Shown here piece after piece: positions 10,171 to 19,479 of a DNA stretch of 50,316 nt. Within the stretch, counting starts at the first letter, position 1; every line of letters begins with the position of its first letter. The stretch comes from Candidatus Aminicenantota bacterium. Lineage in GTDB: Bacteria; Acidobacteriota; Aminicenantia; Aminicenantales; Aminicenantaceae. The notes under the pieces are model-generated. The model saw only the letters and a program-made list of their open reading frames with translations, was not told the origin of the DNA and did not search any database. Where the stretch lies: assembly GCA_030669305.1 (NCBI GenBank), contig DAOVDU010000005.1:1-50316 (forward strand), written 5' to 3'. A program made the translations under genes and the position numbers.

Positions 10171-10886
10171 TATTTGCTTACCTCCATTGTGATTAGGTTC
10201 CTTTTTTGAATGCGGGAACCAGGAGAAGGAGATTGATTGATAATTATACCTGAATCAAGTCCAGGGTAATAGGAAGAACTCAACTCTCCAACGTTGAATT
10301 CCATTTGTTTTAACTTTGCAATAACCTTGGCAACATGTTTTCCGATTAGATCAGGCATAAGATATTTTTTTTCTTTTTGTCCCTGGCTTACAAGTAGGCT
10401 TACTCGAAAGTCTCTTCCTACTTCTTCCATAGGAAGAGGATGTTGGGCAATTATTTTGCCTGCAGCATATTTAGAAGTGTGAACGTGGGATATTTTCCCT
10501 TTCCTCAACCCTGCATCTTTTAGAATTTGGCTTATGTATTGGAGATTTTTTCCTACAAGTTGAGGAACAAAGACTTTTTCTTTTCCTGCGCTCAGAATAA
10601 CCTTTACAACCTTGTTAATTTTTATTTTTGAACCTGGAGGAGGATCTTGATGAATGATTTTTCCTCGCTCTAAGCTTTCATGTAGCAAAACGCCACTTTG
10701 GACAATGGATAGTTTTTTATCAAGCAGCTCAGCCTTTGCATCCTCTAAGGATTTGCCCACAAGATTGTGGAGGGTGACCATCTCGCCTTTAAGCGTTATT
10801 TGGAAAGATACTATAGCACTCAAAAAGAAAATGTTAAGGAAAAGGAGGGCGTAGAAGCTGTAATACAGAATATTCTTTATAGACAT
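10170..10886 (-). CDS. Stand-alone PASTA-domain membrane protein (no kinase domain)
   Basis: One N-terminal TM segment followed by three PASTA-like repeats (HNLVGKSLEDAKAELLDKKL; VPQLVGKNLQYISQILKDAGL; MPDLIGKHVAKVIAKLKQMEF), each with a PPGS/PSPGS-type turn. Confidence 0.85.
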   Translation of the reverse strand: MSIKNILYYSFYALLFLNIFFLSAIVSFQITLKGEMVTLHNLVGKSLEDAKAELLDKKLSIVQSGVLLHESLERGKIIHQDPPPGSKIKINKVVKVILSAGKEKVFVPQLVGKNLQYISQILKDAGLRKGKISHVHTSKYAAGKIIAQHPLPMEEVGRDFRVSLLVSQGQKEKKYLMPDLIGKHVAKVIAKLKQMEFNVGELSSSYYPGLDSGIIINQSPSPGSRIQKRNLITMEVSK

Positions 10887-10989
10887 AAGTCAAATTTAAT
10901 ATCGCGAATTTAAAACTATCTTTACCATAGATTAATAACCAAGTATAGCATAAAAAAGTTCCCTTTAAACAGAAAAATCAGGAAAAAGT

Positions 10990-11018
10990 TTGCTGCCTTA
11001 CTATCTTTTTTCTATAAT
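10990..11018 (+). promoter_or_regulatory. Probable sigma70-type promoter of the threonine aldolase gene
   Basis: TTGCTG, 17-bp spacer, TATAAT; followed by AAGGAGG at 11034-11040 and ATG at 11050. Confidence 0.6.
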
Positions 11019-11049
11019 AGTATTTTAGTGAGAAAGGAGGTCCTCGCAT

Positions 11050-12081
11050 ATGGCTGAATTCTCAGATTTTAGAAGTGATACTGTTACTCGACCTACAAAA
11101 AATATGAGAAAAGCAATGGCTGAGGCTGTGGTAGGAGATGATGTATTAGGTGATGATCCTACAGTAAATAAGCTTGAATCTATGGTGGCCAAAATAATGG
11201 GAAAAGAAGCTGCATTATACGTTCCTTCTGGAACCATGGCTAATTCCATTACAGTCAAAGTCTGGACAAACGAGTTAGATGAAGTCATCGTGGAAGCTAA
11301 ATCTCATATTTACAACATGGAATCTACACATATGACTTTTATTGCAAGGGTAACACCTCGCCCCATACATTCCGACCGTGGAGCGATGGATCCTGAGGAA
11401 GTGGAAAGAAACATTAGAATGCCATCAGTGTATATTCCTCGAACATCCCTTATATGTATTGAAAATACCCATAACGCTTGGAGTGGGGCTGTTGTTCCAA
11501 TAGAAAATATAAGGGCCATCAGGAAAATTGCTGATGAGCATGGTATAAGACTCCATATAGACGGAGCTCGCATTTTCAATGCCAGTCATGCCTCGGGAAT
11601 TCCTGTAAAAGAGTATGCTGCGCTTGCAGATTCTCTGATGTTTTGTCTTTCCAAAGGGCTCTCGGCCCCTGTAGGTTCAGTAATGGTGGGGCCACAGGAT
11701 TTTATCGATTATGCTAGAAGAGTAAGAAAGGTGCTGGGGGGAGGAATGAGGCAAGTGGGAATTCTCGCCGCAGCGGGAATAGTTGCTCTAGAAGAGATGG
11801 TAGACAGGCTAAAGGAGGATCATGAGAGAGCAAAACAGTTGGCTTTTGCTATTGCTGGGCTGCCTGGGATTGCCCTCAATCCTGAGTATATTCAGACGAA
11901 TATCATAATATTTGACTTTAATCACCCAAGGCTTTCTACTCCAGAATTTTTATCCAAGTTAAAAGAAGAAGGAATCCTAGCCTTGGCCTCCACTGGCCCG
12001 ATTCGTTTTGTTGTCCATAAGGATATTGGTGATAAAGACATTGATAGGGCTATTTCAGCCTTCAATAAGATATTAGCCTAA
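11050..12081 (+). CDS. ltaE: Low-specificity L-threonine aldolase
   Basis: [33 protein letters not shown] Lys in [12 protein letters not shown]-like context ([13 protein letters not shown]). Confidence 0.93.
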   Translation: MAEFSDFRSDTVTRPTKNMRKAMAEAVVGDDVLGDDPTVNKLESMVAKIMGKEAALYVPSGTMANSITVKVWTNELDEVIVEAKSHIYNMESTHMTFIARVTPRPIHSDRGAMDPEEVERNIRMPSVYIPRTSLICIENTHNAWSGAVVPIENIRAIRKIADEHGIRLHIDGARIFNASHASGIPVKEYAALADSLMFCLSKGLSAPVGSVMVGPQDFIDYARRVRKVLGGGMRQVGILAAAGIVALEEMVDRLKEDHERAKQLAFAIAGLPGIALNPEYIQTNIIIFDFNHPRLSTPEFLSKLKEEGILALASTGPIRFVVHKDIGDKDIDRAISAFNKILA

Positions 12082-12123
12082 CTCCAGACTCGTAAGCCTT
12101 AAGCTGAGAAAAAATCACTAATG

Positions 12124-12151
12124 GTTTAAGGTTTAATGTTTAATGTTTAAG
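12124..12151 (+). repeat. 7-bp-period GTTTAAN array
   Basis: GTTTAAG GTTTAAT GTTTAAT GTTTAAG. Confidence 0.85.
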
Positions 12152-12223
12152 GCAAGAGAATAAACTGGTTTAAGGTTGAAGGTTAAATGTTTAAGGCAAG
12201 AGGAGAAACTGGTTTAAGGTTGA
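12144..12223 (+). repeat. 36-bp direct repeat pair (TGTTTAAGGCAAGAGRAKAAACTGGTTTAAGGTTGA)
   Basis: Copies at 12144-12179 and 12188-12223 differ at 2 positions; a reverse-complement relative lies at 24991-25040. Confidence 0.85.
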
Positions 12224-12247
12224 CTGACTAACAGACAAACTGACTAA
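12222..12247 (+). repeat. 8-bp-period array fused to the end of the GTTTAAN array
   Basis: CTGA CTAACAGA CAAACTGA CTAAAAT; ends 2 nt from the stop codon of the HdrD-like gene (12250). Confidence 0.7.
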
Positions 12248-12249
12248 AA

Positions 12250-14223
12250 TTATTTTATTCCAAACATAGCCTGTTCTACTAATTCTGCAATGTCCCAGAT
12301 TTTTAAATCTTTCTCCATATTTTTGTCCTTTATTGCGTCATCAAACATGGTAACACAAAAAGGACACGCGGTGGCGATCCACTCAGGGTTTACTGTCAAG
12401 GCATCCTCCAGACGCTGGATGTTCATTCTTTTGCCAATCTTCTCATCCATCCACATCCAGCCTCCTCCTGCTCCACAGCAGAGAGAGTCAATTCTGGAGC
12501 GTTTCATTTCTCTGAGGTTCAAGGCCGGTATGGACTTAAGCACTTCTCTTGGAGGCTCATATATACCACTGTATCGGCCGAGGTAGCAAGGGTCGTGAAA
12601 GGTGAGCCTTTTAGCCAGAGCATGGTTCAGTTTCAATCGTCCATTTCGTATATTTTCTTGGATGAATACAGAATGGTGGACCACTTCGCAGCTGAAGCCG
12701 AGCTGTGGGTATTCATTTTTAAGAGTATTGTAACAGTGGGGACAAGTGGTAAGAATCATTTTTATATTATATCGGTTAAAAGTTTCAATATTAGTCTGTG
12801 CTAGTATCTGGTACAGATATTCGTTGCCTACCCGTCTGGCAGGATCACCACAACAGCCCTCTTCCGTTCCTAATATCGCAAATTTTATTCCAAGGTGATT
12901 AAGGATTCTTGTCATGGCTACTGCGACTTTTTTGTTGCGGTCGTCGTATGAACGGATGCAGCCTACAAAAAATAGACAATCAATTTCCTTTTCCCCAGTT
13001 TCCGACATAATAGGGACATCCAGTTCCCCAGCCCAGTCTGCTCGGGAGTCGTAGCCAAGGCCCCAGGGGTTTGAATTTTTCTCGAGCCCTCTGAAGGCAG
13101 CTGTCAGTTCCTCAGGAAATTTACTCTCCATGAGCACCTGATAGCGTCTCATATCAAGAATTTTGTCTACATGTTCGACAAAGACAGGACAGTGATCTAT
13201 GCAGGAACGGCAAGTTGTACAGGCCCATAGAATATCTTCGGCAATGACACTATTAATAAGAGGTGAGACCTCTTCAGGATTGGTCCCTTTGATCCTAGCA
13301 TCAAGAATCTGTGGGCCCCTTCTGTGCATATGGTCTTTTAGGTCATTAATAATATCCTTTGGAGAAAGTGGCTTTTCAGTCAAATATGCTGGACAGTGGT
13401 CCTGGCACCGGCCACAACGAGTACAAGCATCCAGATCCATGAGCTGTTTCCAAGTAAACTCCTCAATCTTGGCGACCCCAAAAGTTTCTGCTTCCTCATC
13501 CTCAAGATTTAAATAAGAAAGAGTTCCTTTAGGCGAAAGGGAGCGAAAAATCATATTTATCGGAGAGCTGATTATATGGAATAGCTTGGCGTATGGGACA
13601 TAAGCGATTATACCTAGAACGAGAAAAAAGTGGACCCGGAAAATAATCATTGATAGGAGGCCCTTGGCATTGTTATCCCAACCTGTTATGTTTATCAATG
13701 CAGCAAGGGTGTTCCCTACGGGAGCCCATGTTTGTACATCCTTTCCGATCACGGATATTCTTAAGCCTTCAAGAATAATCCCGGTCAAAACGATAAGCAG
13801 GATGAGTATAAGAGATAATAAGTCATCGGTCCGGTTGTCCAGCCTCGATGGACGGGTTATATAACGGCGGTATATTGCAAGGATTAAGGACACAATCGCG
13901 GCCAATGCGATAATATCCAGTATAAGGGAAATGAGGCGGGCTAATGCAATAGGTAAAGTAAATATGAATTGCGTTATCACAATGACCGTAAACGGCACAA
14001 TAAAGCCCAGGAAAATGAGGAGATGTATAACGCCTGGATAGAGATCTTGTAGAACCCTCCGATGGGCTATTCCGTCCAATAAAAAAGATTTTATCCTGTG
14101 CCACATTTTGTCGGATCGCTTATCCTTTTTTCCTATGTGCCACAGCCGGATGCGTTTATGTATTCCCCATGAAAAGATAGCAAGAGCTAGGAAGATGAGG
14201 AATATGTCGACTGATTTGATCAT
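12250..14223 (-). CDS. Fused NarI-like cytochrome b / HdrD-like iron-sulfur oxidoreductase (EMO- or DsrMK-like)
   Basis: N-terminal TM helices with His residues; two 4Fe-4S motifs (CTRCGRCQDHCP, CTTCRSCIDHCP); two CCG domains (GCCGDPARR; HDPCYLG...CCGAGGGWMW). Confidence 0.85.
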   Translation of the reverse strand: MIKSVDIFLIFLALAIFSWGIHKRIRLWHIGKKDKRSDKMWHRIKSFLLDGIAHRRVLQDLYPGVIHLLIFLGFIVPFTVIVITQFIFTLPIALARLISLILDIIALAAIVSLILAIYRRYITRPSRLDNRTDDLLSLILILLIVLTGIILEGLRISVIGKDVQTWAPVGNTLAALINITGWDNNAKGLLSMIIFRVHFFLVLGIIAYVPYAKLFHIISSPINMIFRSLSPKGTLSYLNLEDEEAETFGVAKIEEFTWKQLMDLDACTRCGRCQDHCPAYLTEKPLSPKDIINDLKDHMHRRGPQILDARIKGTNPEEVSPLINSVIAEDILWACTTCRSCIDHCPVFVEHVDKILDMRRYQVLMESKFPEELTAAFRGLEKNSNPWGLGYDSRADWAGELDVPIMSETGEKEIDCLFFVGCIRSYDDRNKKVAVAMTRILNHLGIKFAILGTEEGCCGDPARRVGNEYLYQILAQTNIETFNRYNIKMILTTCPHCYNTLKNEYPQLGFSCEVVHHSVFIQENIRNGRLKLNHALAKRLTFHDPCYLGRYSGIYEPPREVLKSIPALNLREMKRSRIDSLCCGAGGGWMWMDEKIGKRMNIQRLEDALTVNPEWIATACPFCVTMFDDAIKDKNMEKDLKIWDIAELVEQAMFGIK

Positions 14224-14237
14224 AATATTAATCCAAA

Positions 14238-14828
14238 CTATCGGGTTTTACCAGGTGCAAGCATTACTTTGTGGCAGTTAAGACACTTCTGGTTTTTTGG
14301 TGGGCCCTCGAATTCCTTACGGTGACACTCGAGGCATTCCAAAACTGTGGGCCGGTTTGAACTGCCTGTCATGTATTCATGGGCTGCTGTGCGATGACAG
14401 TCCACGCAATCCAGCCCTTCTTCGAAGTGATACCGGTGTGTAAATTTTATTACCTCCTTTTTAATCTCATAACCTAAATCGAGGACATCTTCATGGCACT
14501 CTAAGCACCTCTGAGATGTTAATTCGTCGTCTGCATAGTATTCAGAGGGTATGAACTGATCGCGTAAATGTTTGAAAATGTTCAGATTCTTGGGAACTAT
14601 CTTAAGGCCTCGCGAGTGACATTCAAAACATTTCGTTATTTCTGCTGGATGTCCATTAGAATTTATCCACATCTCAATGTGTTCAGGATGACACTGTGCG
14701 CATACTTGCTCGTTTGTCGCCGAGTAGCGTACAAAGTAAGCTGCAACACTTCCTAATCCGATCAGGATCACGATAAAAATAAGCCCCAATAGTATGCGGA
14801 ATTGCTTTTTATATTTTGAAAAAAGCAT
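14238..14828 (-). CDS. Membrane-anchored NapC/NirT-like cytochrome c, 6 CXXCH motifs
   Basis: N-terminal TM anchor then CAQCH, CFECH, CLECH, CVDCH, CLECH, CLNCH. Confidence 0.88.
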   Translation of the reverse strand: MLFSKYKKQFRILLGLIFIVILIGLGSVAAYFVRYSATNEQVCAQCHPEHIEMWINSNGHPAEITKCFECHSRGLKIVPKNLNIFKHLRDQFIPSEYYADDELTSQRCLECHEDVLDLGYEIKKEVIKFTHRYHFEEGLDCVDCHRTAAHEYMTGSSNRPTVLECLECHRKEFEGPPKNQKCLNCHKVMLAPGKTR

Positions 14829-14845
14829 GTTATCCTTTCATCTCG

Positions 14846-16129
14846 TTATTTAACTTCAATACTTAGCATGAATATTTCAGGAGTCTCTTTGCCTTGGGGA
14901 GGGCCCACAAGTAGAATCCTGTCTCCTTTAAAACTCATAATCTTTGGTCCCCAGAAGGCAGGAATACCAGGAAAGTCCATGGGTATTAAACCTGTGACAT
15001 ATCCAGGAGTGTCCTCGTCGAATGCCACTATTTCTAGGCCTGTATTGAGATCAAGTATCATTCCTTTGTAAATATGCTTAAAAAGGATGTACTTGCCGTT
15101 TCCTGACATGTCGAAAAGCTCAACTCTGGGAATCTCCTGGCATTCAAGATGTTTTAGTCCTGACCCGTCTGAGTTGACGGTATATGTCCCTATGCCTTGT
15201 TTTTTACTTCCGTTATAAAAGAAAACAACCTTTTCTCCATCGTGGCTTATATCAGCCATACTAAACCAACGATCGTGAAAATCAGTTGTTTTCTTTATAT
15301 CTTTTCCATCCCAATTTAAGACATAAAGGTCGTAGTCAAATTTATTTGTAGAAGACTGAGCCCCAAAAACCACCTTTTGCCCATTTCCACTCATAGCAAA
15401 TGCCCACCCGCCTCCAGTAAGCGGACTACGCGGCAGTGATGGCCAGATCCATTCGCTCCCATTAAAATCCGGAGCGAGAATAGTTCTTTGTTTTTTGTTT
15501 AAAGGATCTAGAAAGACTATTCCACTAGGGTTGCCATATCTCCTTGGTCCCAGATGCCCTTTTAATACACATGCGATACGATTTCCCTCTTTGTTTGTCG
15601 CATAATTGGATACGCGTTCCCAATCTTTACTTGTAAATTCTAGCGATTTTAAGTTTTTTCCTTCTAGCGCATCGATCGGAAAATGGATCACCTGAAAGTT
15701 AGAGCCATCAGTATTAACTACAGCCATGTAATGATCGAGTATGTTAACAGGCTTCCCGAGGCTCAATGAAAATATTGCAACCTGTCCGTTTCCACTTAAA
15801 ATAGGTGGTTTTGAGCCAACATTGAGATAAATATCTTGAAATGGGACCGGTGCCTTTCTCTTTCCGCTGCGGAACAGTTCTTTTTCTTTACCATCTTCGA
15901 CATTCATTATCTTGACTGCCTTTGTTGTTTCTTCGCCATTTTTTATTTCTATAATATAAAGCATCCATCGTCCGTCATCGCTTAGGGAGGGATAAAACAC
16001 TTCGTTATTTCCAGAATAGGTCAGCCTTCTTATATCACTGCGAGAGTGTATATTATCAGTATTGATAGGCCATGAGGTTACATATAAGAGAGCGATAGCA
16101 ATAGCGATTGAAGTGAATTTCTTTTTCAT
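14846..16129 (-). CDS. TolB/PD40-type beta-propeller exported protein
   Basis: Signal-like N-terminus; repeated propeller motifs (YPSLSDDGRWMLYI, MADISHDGEKVVFF, FDMSGNGKYILF). Confidence 0.75.
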   Translation of the reverse strand: MKKKFTSIAIAIALLYVTSWPINTDNIHSRSDIRRLTYSGNNEVFYPSLSDDGRWMLYIIEIKNGEETTKAVKIMNVEDGKEKELFRSGKRKAPVPFQDIYLNVGSKPPILSGNGQVAIFSLSLGKPVNILDHYMAVVNTDGSNFQVIHFPIDALEGKNLKSLEFTSKDWERVSNYATNKEGNRIACVLKGHLGPRRYGNPSGIVFLDPLNKKQRTILAPDFNGSEWIWPSLPRSPLTGGGWAFAMSGNGQKVVFGAQSSTNKFDYDLYVLNWDGKDIKKTTDFHDRWFSMADISHDGEKVVFFYNGSKKQGIGTYTVNSDGSGLKHLECQEIPRVELFDMSGNGKYILFKHIYKGMILDLNTGLEIVAFDEDTPGYVTGLIPMDFPGIPAFWGPKIMSFKGDRILLVGPPQGKETPEIFMLSIEVK

Positions 16130-16180
16130 GCCTTTTTTGCCTCCATTACTATTTTAACTTTTTAATCTTAGTAAAAAATT

Positions 16181-16201
16181 TTACTCCTCACTCCTAACTT
16201 C
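16181..16201 (-). repeat. 7-bp-period AGTAAGG-type element
   Basis: TTACTCC TCACTCC TAACTTC; reverse complement matches the 50067-50101 family. Confidence 0.5.
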
Positions 16202-16238
16202 ATCATTTCATTATTTGGATATTTAATTTTTAATGTTG

Positions 16239-18560
16239 TTATATTTTCTCTATAAGCACCTTTGTATCCTTTAAAGCTTGGCCTCCACTGATGGGGTCTA
16301 TCCGTCTTTCTATGATTTTATTAGGATTCACACCATTTCCTTCTTTACTCCACCAAATGAGGTTTGTATCCTGGTCTTTGCTTTTGAATCGCCTGGCTTT
16401 TGCGACGTTTCCTATTGCAGTATGACCTAATCCTTCAGCCATGGCTACAGACCTGGGGTGGATTCTGCTGGTAGTTAACACACGGGTGATCAATGTGCCA
16501 ACTGGAGATATAACACGGACCTTGTCTCCATTCTTTATACCTAATCTATCCGCCTTTTTTTTGTTTACCCACAGACGGTTTTCATGGAGTATCTCCCTTG
16601 CCCATTTACTGTTAGAGGCTCCTCTAGCCGTGAGATTGGATTTGAATGTAGTGAAGATAAACTCATTACTATTCATCTCCTTGTGAGAAGCTACAGGTTG
16701 ATACTCTGGTAGAGGAGGATGACCATTATGCTTTAAGGTGTCAGAATAGATTTTAACCTTTTGGGTCATGTTTGAAGTGCTCTTCTTGCCGCTATTCAGG
16801 TAATATCCTTTTTTTAGGGTTTTATCGGTCCAAAAGCCCTGTCTCTTTAAAGTTTTAAAACCACCTTGTTTTTTAAGACCGGGAATTGAAGAGGTTATTT
16901 TGGTGACATAATCTTGTGTGTTCTCAAAAGGGAGACTTGCTAATACAGATCCCCCTATCCTTCGGGCCAGCTCCAGACATAGATTTCCTATTTCTCTGGA
17001 CTCCCCCAGGGGTTGGAAAGTAGGTTCAAGGAGCTTCCCTGAATCGAAGGTAGGGAATCTTAAAACTTTAGCAGTGCTTAAAATGGATACAACTGGTTGT
17101 CTGAGATTAAGGATGGGAACTTTATCCAGAGATGGGGCACTGCTTATGCTCCATCCTTCCAGATAAGTAGCAGCAGGAAGAACCATATCAGCCATCATGG
17201 CGGTCTCAGTTAGATGGGTATCCATTACCACAAGGAAGGGTACTGATTTTTCGTCTTTAAGGAAACGGGCGCTCGATTCACAATCAGGATCATTGTAAGC
17301 AGGATTGGAGAGATAGGCGAAATAGGTGTCAATTTGTGTATCAATCTCTTGTAATTCCATGGCTCCTTTTACAGCATGACTCAATTCTAACCTTGAGTCA
17401 GACAGAAGAGATGGTTTTCCTTGATGATTGAGGGGAAATCGCGGAAAGAAAAGTCCCCCTTCTTTTTCAAGGTTTCCAACTAGCCAGTTCAGGAGGGCTA
17501 TACACCTTATGTTTTGGAGTCCATTCTCGTGATCGCTGACTCCGCCCCCGATTATAGCCACAGATGGTTTCCGTGTGGCAAACTCAATTGCCAGGCGTTC
17601 TATGTCTACTGCCTTTACACCGCTCTCCCTTTCTGCAAGTTCAGGAGTGTATGGTGAAAGATGATGCTTTATTTTTGAGATCGGACAATTAGTGTTGTGA
17701 TCCAGGAAATTCTTGTCTGCCAGCTCTTTTTCCACAATCACCTTGGCCATGGCAAGGGCAACGATACCGTCAGTTCTTGCCTTGATGGGATGCCATGAAT
17801 CGCTCTTCGCTGCAGTCTCGGACATCCGGACATCAAATGTTATGAGTCTCGCCCCTTTCTCTATGCGGGCACGGACAAGCCGGCGGGCAATGCCTATGAA
17901 CTGATCGTGGTTCGAATAGGGATTGGCGCCAAAATTTAAAATAGTTCGGCTTCTTCCAACATCCTCAAAGAGCAATGGAGATTTTATCATTGCTGTGAAG
18001 GCAGTATCGCGGGTGAGGTTCTTCAAGGCAGGTCTATTGATGATGTGAATCGATCCGATAGCGGTAATAAATCGGTCAAGTAAGGAATCATTCTGGCCTT
18101 TATCTACTACAAGTTCACTTATCCTGCCATCCCTTATCATCTCCTTGATACGCGTGCCCAGTGTAAAATACACTTCGTCCCAGGTGATCCTGGTCCAGCT
18201 ATCACTGCCCCTTGGGCCTATCCTTTTCATAGGATACAATAATCTTTCGGGGTCATTGACCAAGTTTATTCCTGCAAGACCCTTGGTACATATACCTCCC
18301 TGGTTATTAGGATGGCTCGGGTTCCCGAGAATCTGGACGAGTCGTTCCCCATCCAAGTAAGCAATTATGCCGCAGCCTGCTGGACACTGTTCACACGTTG
18401 TCGGGATGGCATAAAGAGACTTGAGTGAAGTCCGAGATACTCCCATAGTTTTTTTGTCTGCTGCTGGTATCTGAGCTGTGCCAATGCTTGTGGCCGCCGC
18501 GGCAACACAGCCCAGTCCTGTTTTAATAAATCTTCGTCTTGAGATACCTATCTTTGACAT
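16239..18560 (-). CDS. Tat-exported molybdopterin-oxidoreductase-family catalytic-type subunit (PsrA/QrcB-like)
   Basis: Tat signal ISRRRFIKTGL; 4Fe-4S site CEQCPAGCG...GGICTKG; ITFDVRMSETAAKSD; C-terminal molydop-binding-like domain (ADRLGIKNGDKVRVISPVG). Confidence 0.88.
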   Translation of the reverse strand: MSKIGISRRRFIKTGLGCVAAAATSIGTAQIPAADKKTMGVSRTSLKSLYAIPTTCEQCPAGCGIIAYLDGERLVQILGNPSHPNNQGGICTKGLAGINLVNDPERLLYPMKRIGPRGSDSWTRITWDEVYFTLGTRIKEMIRDGRISELVVDKGQNDSLLDRFITAIGSIHIINRPALKNLTRDTAFTAMIKSPLLFEDVGRSRTILNFGANPYSNHDQFIGIARRLVRARIEKGARLITFDVRMSETAAKSDSWHPIKARTDGIVALAMAKVIVEKELADKNFLDHNTNCPISKIKHHLSPYTPELAERESGVKAVDIERLAIEFATRKPSVAIIGGGVSDHENGLQNIRCIALLNWLVGNLEKEGGLFFPRFPLNHQGKPSLLSDSRLELSHAVKGAMELQEIDTQIDTYFAYLSNPAYNDPDCESSARFLKDEKSVPFLVVMDTHLTETAMMADMVLPAATYLEGWSISSAPSLDKVPILNLRQPVVSILSTAKVLRFPTFDSGKLLEPTFQPLGESREIGNLCLELARRIGGSVLASLPFENTQDYVTKITSSIPGLKKQGGFKTLKRQGFWTDKTLKKGYYLNSGKKSTSNMTQKVKIYSDTLKHNGHPPLPEYQPVASHKEMNSNEFIFTTFKSNLTARGASNSKWAREILHENRLWVNKKKADRLGIKNGDKVRVISPVGTLITRVLTTSRIHPRSVAMAEGLGHTAIGNVAKARRFKSKDQDTNLIWWSKEGNGVNPNKIIERRIDPISGGQALKDTKVLIEKI

Positions 18561-18574
18561 ACCATAAAATCCTT

Positions 18575-19471
18575 TTATATCAACGGGATGAATTCTCCAC
18601 CCACAACAACTACATATCTCATGAAGAATATTCCAATGACCACAAGGATTGAGGCTACTACTATAGTGGTCAATCTCCTGAACTTTGGGACTACAAGGAG
18701 AATGAATGGCACGATTTTCCCAAGCAGATTTTCCACAATGAGAAACAAGGGACTAAATTTACCGAGGAGAAGCAAATGCGCTACTGCCTGAGCGTCTGAG
18801 TGAGAAATAGACAGGACAATAAGGTCACTGCCTACAAGGAACAGGTCAAATATGATCATCCATGCTAGTAATTTTCCAAGATTGAAGATCAACGTAAGGT
18901 CGATTTTCTTTTCTTTTGAGAAGAAACGATCCTTAATAATACAAACTAAGATCATGAGCGCTATACCCGAAACAATGGCCGAGACGAGGAAAAGAATAGG
19001 CATAAGGGCTGTATTCCAGAGAGCCCTTGCTTTTCCAAAAGCCAGGATAAATCCAGTATACCCATGAACCGATATTGCGAGGGGAATACCGATAAATCCA
19101 AAGATCCGGGTGAGCCTCATGTTTCCTTTAAACATGAAATAGCCGTATATTAAGCAATTTATCGGATACAGGACCAGCAGAAAAGTACCCCAGGTGATTG
19201 GAGAGGCAAAATTGAGATAAACAAAAAGGTTCCAAGCACGGTAGGGCATTCCTATGTGGATAAGAAGGAAAAAAGGGGCTATAATTAAAAGCATTGTAGC
19301 CAAGACTACACCAACCTTACCAAGGGGTTTGTACTGTTTCATCCCGAATCCGAATGCTAATGTGGATAGGATAAACGATCCTGCGCTTAAGCCAGTAAGG
19401 TAGAAATATATAGCAATATTTAAGCCGAATGCTTCCTGATGTATGATGTTGTATATGACTTGAGTATCCAC
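18575..19471 (-). CDS. NrfD/PsrC-family polytopic membrane subunit
   Basis: About 8 predicted TM segments; lies between the Mo-type and FeS-type subunits; NrfD-like features (TGLSAGSFILS, HGYTGFILAFGKARALW). Confidence 0.85.
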   Translation of the reverse strand: MDTQVIYNIIHQEAFGLNIAIYFYLTGLSAGSFILSTLAFGFGMKQYKPLGKVGVVLATMLLIIAPFFLLIHIGMPYRAWNLFVYLNFASPITWGTFLLVLYPINCLIYGYFMFKGNMRLTRIFGFIGIPLAISVHGYTGFILAFGKARALWNTALMPILFLVSAIVSGIALMILVCIIKDRFFSKEKKIDLTLIFNLGKLLAWMIIFDLFLVGSDLIVLSISHSDAQAVAHLLLLGKFSPLFLIVENLLGKIVPFILLVVPKFRRLTTIVVASILVVIGIFFMRYVVVVGGEFIPLI

Positions 19472-19479
19472 AATGCTCC

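Noticed and set aside
12124-12151. Telomere-like repeat or chromosome-end sequence (GTTTAAN heptamers)
   Set aside because: Very short, degenerate, flanked by ordinary genes, and present at several internal positions.
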